The notes below the pieces were generated by a model that was not told the origin of the DNA, ran no database searches, and was given only the letters and a program-made list of their open reading frames with translations. A program made the translations under genes and the position numbers. Of a DNA stretch of 9,754 nucleotides, positions 1 to 5,390 are shown one piece after another. Where the stretch lies: the NCBI GenBank assembly GCA_041749275.1, contig JBGTBQ010000234.1:1-9754 (forward strand), given 5' to 3'. This stretch comes from JBGTBQ01 sp041749275. Its GTDB lineage: Bacteria; Acidobacteriota; Blastocatellia; Pyrinomonadales; Pyrinomonadaceae. The first letter of the stretch is position 1, and each line of letters opens with the position of its first letter.

Positions 1-201
1 GCGCTCCGCGTCGAGACAGTCGCGCCCGTTGGCCGCGAGAATCTCCGCGCGCCGCTCTTCAATCGCAAGCGCCGCCGACAGTAGCGCCGCGTTGCGCCGC
101 TCGCCGGGGAGAAGCGCGAGACGGCGTGACGCGGCCCGCGCGCGACGGGCCACGTCCGTCACGCTCGATTCATGTTCCGTTCTGATGGCAAAGCTGGTCA
201 T
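1..201 (-). CDS. proA: Gamma-glutamyl-phosphate reductase, N-terminal 67 codons (partial)
   Basis: Second enzyme of proline synthesis: NADPH-dependent reduction of gamma-glutamyl phosphate to glutamate semialdehyde in the cytoplasm. Only the N-terminus is present; the frame is open and runs off the left edge, so the catalytic cysteine region is not visible. The visible part matches the family start: a helix of the type VARRARAASRRLALLP at about residues 17-32, then ERRNAALLSAALAIEERR, and the typical EILAANGRDCLDAER near residues 53-67 (family pattern IL.AN..D). The start is ATG at 201-199; an in-frame TGA lies only six codons upstream with no other usual start codon between. No clear Shine-Dalgarno sequence precedes it, but the ATG overlaps the stop of a 26-codon micro-ORF (ATGA), so translation may be coupled. 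Position directly after proB supports the call, which I infer from N-terminal similarity plus context. Confidence 0.88.
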   Translation of the reverse strand, partial: MTSFAIRTEHESSVTDVARRARAASRRLALLPGERRNAALLSAALAIEERRAEILAANGRDCLDAER

Positions 202-278
202 GCTAATGCTTGAAGATCAAACCTGATTTCGCCGCGTCGCGGCGGATTGGCGTGTTGTCTTTTGGAAAATTCAGCCAT
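198..278 (-). CDS. Possible 26-aa micro-ORF bridging proB and proA
   Basis: The gap between proB and proA holds an ORF that starts at ATG 278-276, overlapping the proB stop as TGATG, and ends at TGA 200-198, overlapping the proA start as ATGA. It begins MAEFSKRQHANPPRRG and ends LQALA. A GGCGGAG stretch (purine-rich, possible ribosome binding site) ends about 10 bases before its ATG, whereas proA itself has no obvious site. A short GC palindrome (gccgcg, one base, cgcggc, at 231-243) lies inside it. The peptide resembles no family I know. It may be only a translational-coupling device, or chance: the frame simply continues an open shadow frame of proB, which weakens the case. I see the overlaps directly; that it is translated is inference. 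Confidence 0.3.
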   Translation of the reverse strand: MAEFSKRQHANPPRRGEIRFDLQALA

Positions 279-1516
279 CAACTTTCGACTCCGCCGGTCG
301 GTTGAAGATGATCGTCCGTCTGTCTCTCCAAGACCACGATGTTGTCGCGCGTCACGAGCACGCCCGCTCTCCGCGGGTCTTTTGCACCATGCGCGAGGCT
401 GTCGCCGCTCGTGATGAAAGCGACCGTCTCCGCGCTCGCGCAGTTGGCGATGCCGCGCGCGAACTCGCGCCCTTCCGGGCCGGCGATGCTCACGACATCG
501 TGCGGCTCGAACTCGCGTTCGACGCGCACGACGCCCGACGCGAGCAGGCTCGCCTTGCCGCGCAGGATGGCGGCGCGCGCACCCGCGTTGACGATGATGC
601 GCCCCCGCACGCACGCCGCGTAGGCGATCCAGCGACGCTTGCCGCCTATACGCGACGTGGAGACGAAGGCGGTGCCGACCGCTTCGCCCGCAAAGACGCG
701 GTCGAGCGTATCGGGCCGCGTGCCGTTGGCGATACAAGCGACGCCGCCCGCGCGCATGGCGATCTCCGCCGCTTCGAGTTTCGTCAACATCCCTCCGCGC
801 CCCGTCGCCGATGGCCCCGTCGCCAGAGCCTTCAACTCCGGCGTGACCTCCGCGACCAGCGGCACGACCATCATCTCCTCGTCGCGCGCCACGCCCGACA
901 GCACGTCGGGCGGACGGTGGACGAGCAGACCGTCAACATCAGACAGCATGACGAGAGCATCGGATTCGAGCTTGCTCATAACGAGCGCGGCCAGCCGGTC
1001 GTTGTCGCTGAAGACGCGGCCCGGCGCCTGCGCCCAGTGCTCAAGCTCGGCGGTCGAGACCGTGTCGTTCTCGTTGACGATGGGCACGACGCCCAGCTTC
1101 AACAGCTTCTCCATCGTGCGTTGCAGGTTCGAGTAACGCCGCCGATCCGTGAAGTCATCCTCGGTCAAGAGCACCTGCGCGATCTTCACGCCGCACGCGT
1201 CGAACATCTGTTTATATGCGTGCATCAGCAAACTCTGCCCGACCGCCGCGCACGCCTGCCGCATCACGACATCCGCGAGGCGCGCGCGTGGTAAACCGAG
1301 ACGCCCCGCGCCCAAACCGACCGCGCCCGACGAGACCAGCACGACCCCGCGCCCCTCACAACGCAACCCCGCCAACGCGCGCACAATCGGCGCGACGCGC
1401 TCCACGCACACCTCGCCCCCCGCGCCCGTCACCACGCTCGTCCCCAGCTTGACGACGGCGCGACGTGCGTTGCGGAAACGCCTTTGCCGCTCGGTTTGTA
1501 AATCGTGCGCGTCCAT
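278..1516 (-). CDS. proB: Glutamate 5-kinase with C-terminal PUA domain
   Basis: Phosphorylates glutamate with ATP to gamma-glutamyl 5-phosphate, the first and usually proline-inhibited step of proline synthesis, in the cytoplasm. The 412-residue product has an amino-acid-kinase domain followed by a PUA domain. Visible motifs: VVKLGTS at 21-27 (K23 nucleotide site), VSSGAVGLG at 61-69, NENDTVS at 149-155, FSDNDRLAALV at 170-180, LSDVDGLL at 192-199 and the glycine-rich GRGGMLTKLEAA at 240-251. The PUA part runs from about 289 (GRIIVNAGARAAI) to the conserved VLVTRDNIVVL near residues 384-394. The protein is longer than the roughly 370 residues of the Escherichia coli enzyme because of a 16-20 residue N-terminal lead and a short polar C-terminal tail (ending PTGGVES). 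The start is ATG at 1516-1514, preceded by a weak GAG eight bases upstream. proA follows, joined through a micro-ORF. Upstream is a 346-base repeat-rich gap, so proB may have its own promoter, though none was recognised. Confidence 0.96.
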   Translation of the reverse strand: MDAHDLQTERQRRFRNARRAVVKLGTSVVTGAGGEVCVERVAPIVRALAGLRCEGRGVVLVSSGAVGLGAGRLGLPRARLADVVMRQACAAVGQSLLMHAYKQMFDACGVKIAQVLLTEDDFTDRRRYSNLQRTMEKLLKLGVVPIVNENDTVSTAELEHWAQAPGRVFSDNDRLAALVMSKLESDALVMLSDVDGLLVHRPPDVLSGVARDEEMMVVPLVAEVTPELKALATGPSATGRGGMLTKLEAAEIAMRAGGVACIANGTRPDTLDRVFAGEAVGTAFVSTSRIGGKRRWIAYAACVRGRIIVNAGARAAILRGKASLLASGVVRVEREFEPHDVVSIAGPEGREFARGIANCASAETVAFITSGDSLAHGAKDPRRAGVLVTRDNIVVLERQTDDHLQPTGGVES

Positions 1517-1543
1517 CCAAATCTCAAAACGTGTTTCCGACTT

Positions 1544-1696
1544 AGCTCCGTTAGAAGCTTAATGTTTGTAGCTTCGGAAGCGCCCTTTTCTCTGAAAGCT
1601 CCGTCGGAGCGAAATGTAACTGACATTCCGCTCCTAACGGAGCTAATGAGTCAATGGCTGTTTGCGGGCTACAAACATTCCGCGCCTGACGGCGCT
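1544..1696. repeat. Nested inverted repeat of four related ~29-base units
   Basis: Four copies of one unit are visible, with core AGCTCCGTTAGGAGC followed by a segment like GGAATGTTTGTAGC. Two are on the plus strand (1544-1572 and 1597-1617) and two on the minus strand (1644-1616 and 1696-1668). The inner pair nearly touches and can form a long hairpin (arms 1597-1617 and 1623-1644). The outer pair carries the perfect inverted match AATGTTTGTAGC / GCTACAAACATT. Each unit also has its own internal dyad (AGCTCCG...GGAGC). The variants are compensated: the 1668-1696 copy has GCGCC...GGCGC in place of GCTCC...GGAGC, which keeps the internal pairing. From memory, similar short dispersed repeats occur in gene gaps of environmental bacteria; that link is unverified. 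Confidence 0.85.
1597..1644. repeat. Inner hairpin of the ilvC-proB repeat cluster
   Basis: The two central units face each other with a five-base spacer at 1618-1622. The outer bases pair perfectly (AGCTCCGT with ACGGAGCT allowing one offset) and the inner bases pair as GCGAAATGT with ACATTCCGC with one mismatch. On RNA this is a long stem-loop between ilvC and proB. It has no following U-run, so a role in mRNA stability or as a transposable palindrome is more likely than rho-independent termination. Confidence 0.7.
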
Positions 1697-1769
1697 GATA
1701 TTTCGTCAACTCTATCTACAGACACTCTCGGCAATGAGAGACGGAATAAGAACCGCGTTTTTCCTCGCA

Positions 1770-1805
1770 CTTGTCACTCGTCACCACTTTCTTTAGTTTG
1801 ACGAC
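1770..1805. repeat. 36-base direct repeat, copy 1 (intergenic)
   Basis: These 36 bases are identical to 1840-1875, with a period of 70 bases. The unit contains a double heptamer-like core (GTCACTC then GTCACCA) followed by CTTTCTTTAG and TTTGACGAC. In copy 2 the last bases encode the ilvC C-terminus and stop, so copy 1 is a displaced duplicate of the gene end and its flank. Identity stops sharply on both sides. Confidence 0.9.
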
Positions 1806-1839
1806 ACGAAGACGCGGTCGAGCGAATGCCAGAGCGCGG

Positions 1840-1875
1840 CTTGTCACTCGTCACCACTTTCTTTAGTTTGACGAC
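1840..1875. repeat. 36-base direct repeat, copy 2 (overlaps ilvC 3' end)
   Basis: Identical to 1770-1805. Bases 1863-1875 lie inside ilvC and encode its last residues (SSN and stop); 1840-1862 is the flank just after the gene. Either a tandem duplication left only this block unchanged, or a repeat unit replaced the last codons of ilvC. Confidence 0.9.
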
Positions 1876-2879
1876 TCGTCAACGAGCCGGTTGGCCGCGA
1901 GCCACGGCATCATCTCGCGCAGACCTTTGCCGACGCGCTCGATCTGATGTTCGTTGGTGTTGCGTTCGAGACGGCGGAAGCGCTCCTTGCCGTTGCGGTT
2001 CTCGCGCATCCACTCGTTGGCGAAGGCGCCGGATTGAATCTCGGCTAAGAGGCCGCGCATCCGCTCTTTCGTCTCATCGTTGACGACGACGGGGCCGCGC
2101 GTCATGTCGCCGTACTGCGCCGTGTTCGAGACCGAGTAGCGCATCTCTGAGATGCCGCCCTCGTAGATGAGATCAACGATCAGCTTCATCTCGTGCAGGC
2201 ACTCGAAGTAGGCCATCTCCGGCGCGTAGCCGGCCTCGACCAGCGTCTCGAAGCCGGCCTTGATAAGCGACGTGAGGCCGCCGCACAAGACGGCCTGCTC
2301 GCCGAAGAGATCGGTCTCGGTCTCCTCTTTGAAGTTGGTCTCGATGATGCCGGCGCGACCGCCGCCGATGGCCGAGGCGTAGGCGAGGCCGAGTTCGCGC
2401 GCGTCGCCCGTCGGGTCTTGATTGACGGCGAGCAGGCACGGCACGCCCGCGCCCCGCACATACTCGGAGCGGACGAGATGGCCCGGCCCCTTCGGCGCGA
2501 CCATCAGGACGTTCACGTCCTCCGGCGGCTTGATGAACTTGTAATGAATCGAGAAGCCGTGCGAGAAGGCCAGATACTTGCCCGGCGTCATGGACTCGGC
2601 GATGTCGCGCGCGTACACGTCCGCCGCCTGCTCGTCCGGCACGAGCATCATCACCAGATCGGCTTCGGCGGCGGCCTGCGCGACGGGCAATACCTTGAGG
2701 CCAGCCTTCTCGGCCTTTGCGCGCGTGGGGCTGTCGGCGCGCAGGCCGATGGTCACGTCGCAGCCCGAATCTTTCAGGTTGTTCGACTGCGCGAACCCCT
2801 GACTACCATAGCCGATCACGGCGATGCGCCGCTCGCGCAGCGCGTTCAAATTAGCATCCTTGTCGTAATAAACTTTCAA
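1863..2879 (-). CDS. ilvC: Ketol-acid reductoisomerase, class I
   Basis: Second step of branched-chain amino acid synthesis: isomerises and reduces acetolactate or acetohydroxybutyrate to the dihydroxy acid, using NAD(P)H and magnesium. The 338 residues are the normal class I length. The Rossmann motif is GYGSQG at 23-28, followed by FAQSNNLKDSG, where F29 stands in a position that is often histidine. The cofactor loop has R47, S50 and T52, which suits NADPH by analogy. The catalytic histidine is H107 (FSHGFSIHY). The metal and substrate ligands are all in the expected places: D190 and E194 (TDLFGEQ), E226 and E230 (FECLHE), and S251. The start is a TTG at 2879-2877, giving the classic MKVYYDKDAN beginning; an AAGAAAGGA site ends eight bases before it. 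It follows ilvN by 48 bases and is probably in the same operon. The last few codons lie in a 36-base repeat. Confidence 0.98.
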   Translation of the reverse strand: MKVYYDKDANLNALRERRIAVIGYGSQGFAQSNNLKDSGCDVTIGLRADSPTRAKAEKAGLKVLPVAQAAAEADLVMMLVPDEQAADVYARDIAESMTPGKYLAFSHGFSIHYKFIKPPEDVNVLMVAPKGPGHLVRSEYVRGAGVPCLLAVNQDPTGDARELGLAYASAIGGGRAGIIETNFKEETETDLFGEQAVLCGGLTSLIKAGFETLVEAGYAPEMAYFECLHEMKLIVDLIYEGGISEMRYSVSNTAQYGDMTRGPVVVNDETKERMRGLLAEIQSGAFANEWMRENRNGKERFRRLERNTNEHQIERVGKGLREMMPWLAANRLVDESSN

Positions 2880-2887
2880 CTTTTCAA

Positions 2888-2896
2888 TCCTTTCTT
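2888..2896 (-). promoter_or_regulatory. Ribosome binding site that fixes the TTG start of ilvC
   Basis: On the minus strand AAGAAAGGA is followed by eight bases and then TTG. The spacing is right, and the resulting protein start matches the family exactly, with no in-frame ATG nearby. This is the strongest Shine-Dalgarno-like site in the window. Confidence 0.75.
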
Positions 2897-2899
2897 AAA

Positions 2900-2915
2900 G
2901 CGTTCAGCGTTCAGC
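2900..2915. repeat. Heptamer tandem repeat between ilvN and ilvC
   Basis: Two perfect copies of GCGTTCA (2900-2906 and 2907-2913) plus two bases of a third; on the coding strand this reads as repeated CTGAACG. It is one of three different heptanucleotide repeat motifs at gene junctions in the window. Confidence 0.6.
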
Positions 2916-2927
2916 AGACAGCTTTTC

Positions 2928-3476
2928 TTAGTCGGTCTGAAACGCAATCAGCCCTTCCGCTGATTGCCGACCGCTACATGTTGACTGCTCTTCAGTCGCC
3001 GACAGGCGACCAATAGCGATGTAACCCGTGCGCGTGATGTCGTTGATGCCGAGCGGGCGGAGCATCTCGACGAAAGCTTCGACCTTCTCGCGGTTGCCCG
3101 ACGCCTCGATGACCATCCGCGTGTGCGAGATGTCCACGACCTTAGCGCGGAAAACTTTGACGAGACTCAAGACCTCCTGCCGGGCCGCGCCCGGCGACGC
3201 CGCCACGTCAATGAGCGCCATTTCGCGCTCGATGTGGGGCTGGCTCGTCACGTCGCGCACCTCGCGCACGCGCGCGAGCCGCTCGCACTGTTTGACGATC
3301 TGCTCGATGGTGCGGTCTTCGCCGCTCGTCACGATGGTCACGCGCGACCACTCCGGGTCGAGCGTGCCCCCGACCGAGATGGTCTCGATATTGAAGCCCC
3401 GCGCGCTGAACAACCCGACGATGCGCGACAGTTCGCCCGGCTGGTCGGCGACGATGATGGAGAGTGTGTGACGCAT
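2928..3476 (-). CDS. ilvN: Acetohydroxyacid synthase regulatory (small) subunit
   Basis: Binds the IlvB catalytic subunit, activates it and usually gives feedback inhibition by valine. The product is 182 residues from ATG 3476-3474. An ACT domain opens the protein (HTLSIIVADQPGELSRIVGL at 3-22, then FSARGFNIETISVG), with the second, IlvN-type domain at about 75-157, ending at the conserved ITRTGYIAIGR. The frame is open further upstream to a TTG at 3527, but the extra 17 residues only translate a heptamer repeat (serine, phenylalanine, isoleucine, proline-rich), so I chose the ATG. No clear ribosome binding site precedes it. About 25 residues follow the usual family end (starting LSATEEQ, ending FQTD); their DNA holds two hairpins and looks like repeat sequence read through to a new stop. 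It lies between ilvB (102-base gap) and ilvC (48-base gap). The symbol ilvH would serve equally. Confidence 0.95.
   Translation of the reverse strand: MRHTLSIIVADQPGELSRIVGLFSARGFNIETISVGGTLDPEWSRVTIVTSGEDRTIEQIVKQCERLARVREVRDVTSQPHIEREMALIDVAASPGAARQEVLSLVKVFRAKVVDISHTRMVIEASGNREKVEAFVEMLRPLGINDITRTGYIAIGRLSATEEQSTCSGRQSAEGLIAFQTD
2944..2967. repeat. Perfect 9-bp hairpin inside the ilvN 3' tail
   Basis: gcaatcagc (2944-2952) and gctgattgc (2959-2967) are exact reverse complements around a six-base loop. The hairpin encodes about residues 170-178 of IlvN, within the non-conserved tail. No T-run follows on the minus strand, so it is not an obvious terminator. Confidence 0.75.
2995..3010. repeat. 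Small 6-bp hairpin at the start of the ilvN tail
   Basis: gtcgcc (2995-3000) pairs with ggcgac (3005-3010) around the four-base loop gaca. It sits exactly where the conserved part of IlvN ends and the extra tail begins, which suggests a junction with inserted repeat DNA. A stem this short can also arise by chance. Confidence 0.45.
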
Positions 3477-3482
3477 AAAAGC

Positions 3483-3572
3483 AAGGATGAAGGATGAAGG
3501 CGAAAGGATGAAGGAATGCCGTTTCAACTTGGATGATCTCTATTCATCCTTCATCCCTCATCCTTCATCCTT
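3483..3572. repeat. Heptamer-based palindrome between ilvB and ilvN
   Basis: The left arm (3483-3517) consists of AGGATGA-type heptamers and the right arm (3542-3572) of the complementary TCATCCT type, around a 24-base loop. Pairing is nearly complete, with a few extra bases in the left arm (AGGCGAA). It fills almost the whole 102-base gap after the ilvB stop. The same heptamer palindrome occurs inside gltB at 8745-8828. On the ilvBN transcript it would form a stable stem-loop just ahead of the ilvN start. Confidence 0.88.
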
Positions 3573-3578
3573 ATTCTG

Positions 3579-5372
3579 TCAGACTCCTTCGCTGTGGACG
3601 ATCATGTCGCGCGAGTTCGACCCGGCGGGCACAATCGGGAAGACGTTCTCTTCCTTCGAGACAAGCACGTCTATGACGGCGACGCCTTTGTGCGCGAGCG
3701 CGGCTTCGAGCACGGCGGGCAACTCTTCGGGCGTCGCGGCGCGGAAACCGGCGGCGCCGTAAGCCTCGGCGAGCTTGACGAAATCGGGCGCGACCGAGAT
3801 GTCCACCTCCGAGTAGGCGCGGTCGTAAAACATCTCCTGCCACTGGCGCACCATGCCGAGGTAGCCGTTATTCATAATCAAAATTTTGACCGGCAGGTTG
3901 TACTGCACGGCGGTCGCCAACTCCTGATTCGTCATCTGAAAGCCGCCGTCGCCCACGACCGCGACGACGAGTTGATCGCGGAAGGCGAGTTGCGCGCCGA
4001 TGGCCGCCGGCACGCCGAAGCCCATCGTGCCCAAGCCGCCGCTCGTAATCCACTGTCGCGCACGCGTGAACGGGTAGAACTGCGCCGCCCACATCTGATG
4101 CTGGCCCACGTCGGTTGTGATGATCGCCTCGCCTTTGGTCAGGCGGTGCAACTCGCGGATGACGGTCTGCGGCTTGATCTGTTCGGCGGAACCGCTGAAG
4201 CGCAAGGGCTGCTCGCGCTGCCAATCGCGTATCCGCTCCCACCACGGCGCGCGGCGCGCGATACTCTCGTTCGTCTCGTCGCTCCCGCGCGCTTCGACCT
4301 CTTCGCGCAGAGACTTGAGCGCCGCGCGCGCGTCCGCCGCGATGGAGAGCGTGGGCGCGACGTTCTTGCCGATGTTGGCCGGGTCAATCTCGATGTGGAT
4401 GACGCGCGCGTGCGGCGCGAAGGTGGCGAGTTTCCCCGTCACGCGGTCGTCGAAGCGCACGCCGACGGCGATGAGCAGGTCGCTCTCGGCGACCGCCATG
4501 TTGGCCGCGTAGGTGCCATGCATCCCCAGCATGTTGAGACACTGCGGGTGCGCCGAGGGGAAGCCGCCGAGTCCCATCAGCGTCGGCGTGACCGGGAGTC
4601 GCAGCGTCTCGGCGAAGGCGAGCAATTCTTCGCCCGCGCCGGAGTTGACGATGCCGCCGCCCATGTAGAGCACGGGGCGCTCCGACTCAAGAATCGCCGT
4701 CGCCGCGTGTTTGATCGCTTGCGGGTCGGGCGCAACATTCTTCTCCCGGCACGGGAAGGCGAGGTGGTTGAGCCGCGAGTAAGAGCAGCGCGCCGCCGAG
4801 ACATCTTTCGGGATGTCTATCACGACCGGGCCGGGCCGGCCCGAACGCGCGAGAAAAAATGCTTCATGCACGACCCCCGCCAGATCGCGCACGTCGCGCA
4901 CGAGGTAGTTGTGTTTGACGCACGGGCGCGTGATGCCGACCGTGTCAACCTCCTGAAAAGCATCCGTGCCGATGAGCGGCAGCGGCACTTGTCCCGTGAT
5001 GACGACGATGGGCGTCGAATCCATGTAGGCGTTGGCGATGCCCGTCACGGCGTTGGTCGCGCCCGGCCCCGAAGTGACGAGAGCCACGCCGACTTTGCCG
5101 GAAGAGCGCGCGTAGCCTTCGGCCATGTGCACCGCGCCCTGCTCGTGCCGGACGAGATAGTGCGTGATGCGCTCGCGGTAGCGCCACAGCTCATCGTAGA
5201 TGTGGAGCACCGCGCCGCCGGGATAGCCGAAGACCGAGTCCACGCCTTCGTGCAGCAGCGCCTCGATCAGAATCTCAGCGCCGCGCGGCAGGTTCTCGCT
5301 CGCTAGTATCGGCTCCGGTATTGTCGAGGTGGCTTTCGCCGGCTTGATGTGCTGCTGTGCGATCATGGTCAC
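3579..5372 (-). CDS. ilvB: Acetohydroxyacid synthase catalytic (large) subunit
   Basis: Condenses two pyruvates to acetolactate, or pyruvate with 2-oxobutyrate, using thiamine diphosphate, magnesium and a structural FAD: the committed step of branched-chain amino acid synthesis. The 597-residue product fits the family length. The N-terminal thiamine-binding domain has GYPGGAVLHIYD at 49-60 and the catalytic glutamate E77 in RHEQGAVHMAEGYARSSGK; SGPGATNAVTGIANAYMDS follows. The central FAD domain contains YMGGGIVNSGAG and GVRFDDRVTGK. The C-terminal domain has the GDGGFQMTNQELATA motif near 472 and the closing MNNGYLGMVRQWQEMFY, the usual GDG-to-NN thiamine signature. The first codon is GTG at 5372; an ATG two codons later (5366) is equally possible. 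A GAGGTAGAGAAAG stretch just upstream overlaps the end of the 17-base gap after gltB, so the two genes are likely co-transcribed. ilvN follows after a palindrome-filled gap. Confidence 0.98.
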   Translation of the reverse strand: MTMIAQQHIKPAKATSTIPEPILASENLPRGAEILIEALLHEGVDSVFGYPGGAVLHIYDELWRYRERITHYLVRHEQGAVHMAEGYARSSGKVGVALVTSGPGATNAVTGIANAYMDSTPIVVITGQVPLPLIGTDAFQEVDTVGITRPCVKHNYLVRDVRDLAGVVHEAFFLARSGRPGPVVIDIPKDVSAARCSYSRLNHLAFPCREKNVAPDPQAIKHAATAILESERPVLYMGGGIVNSGAGEELLAFAETLRLPVTPTLMGLGGFPSAHPQCLNMLGMHGTYAANMAVAESDLLIAVGVRFDDRVTGKLATFAPHARVIHIEIDPANIGKNVAPTLSIAADARAALKSLREEVEARGSDETNESIARRAPWWERIRDWQREQPLRFSGSAEQIKPQTVIRELHRLTKGEAIITTDVGQHQMWAAQFYPFTRARQWITSGGLGTMGFGVPAAIGAQLAFRDQLVVAVVGDGGFQMTNQELATAVQYNLPVKILIMNNGYLGMVRQWQEMFYDRAYSEVDISVAPDFVKLAEAYGAAGFRAATPEELPAVLEAALAHKGVAVIDVLVSKEENVFPIVPAGSNSRDMIVHSEGV

Positions 5373-5390
5373 AACTTTCTCTACCTCAAA

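Larger units (their letters stand above)
1517..1862. other. Gene-free gap between ilvC and proB
   Basis: This 346-base stretch is the only long one without a credible gene. It holds a nested set of four related inverted units (1544-1696) and a 36-base direct repeat that copies the ilvC 3' end (1770-1805, second copy 1840-1875). Open frames exist on both strands, but they translate the repeats and show no conserved domain. On the minus strand a TTGACG lies just before the repeat cluster (1706-1711), yet no matching -10 box stands at the right distance, so I do not call a promoter. The hairpins lack a following T-run on either strand, so I do not call an intrinsic terminator either. Confidence 0.7.

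Noticed and set aside
1597..1644. Intrinsic terminator for ilvC or for an opposing transcript
   Set aside because: The stem is strong but neither strand has a T-run after it.
1697..1770. A promoter for proB built on the TTGACG at 1706-1711
   Set aside because: No acceptable -10 box lies 15-19 bases downstream; the spacing leads into the GC-rich repeat unit.
1505..1801. A 98-codon plus-strand frame across the ilvC-proB gap, and a 65-codon minus-strand frame at 1429-1626
   Set aside because: Both mainly translate the inverted repeat units; neither has a conserved domain, and the second overlaps proB out of frame.
3477..3527. A longer IlvN starting at the TTG at 3527
   Set aside because: The added 17 residues are only heptamer repeat translated, the family starts at the ATG at 3476, and no ribosome binding site precedes the TTG.
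3483..3572. A CRISPR array
   Set aside because: The units are seven bases with no unique spacers, and the two halves are inverted, not direct, repeats.
3594..5306. A 570-codon open frame on the plus strand, antisense to ilvB
   Set aside because: It is rich in R, A, D, H and V with no domain, as expected for the antisense of a GC-rich gene with strong third-position bias. ilvB on the other strand has full family motifs.
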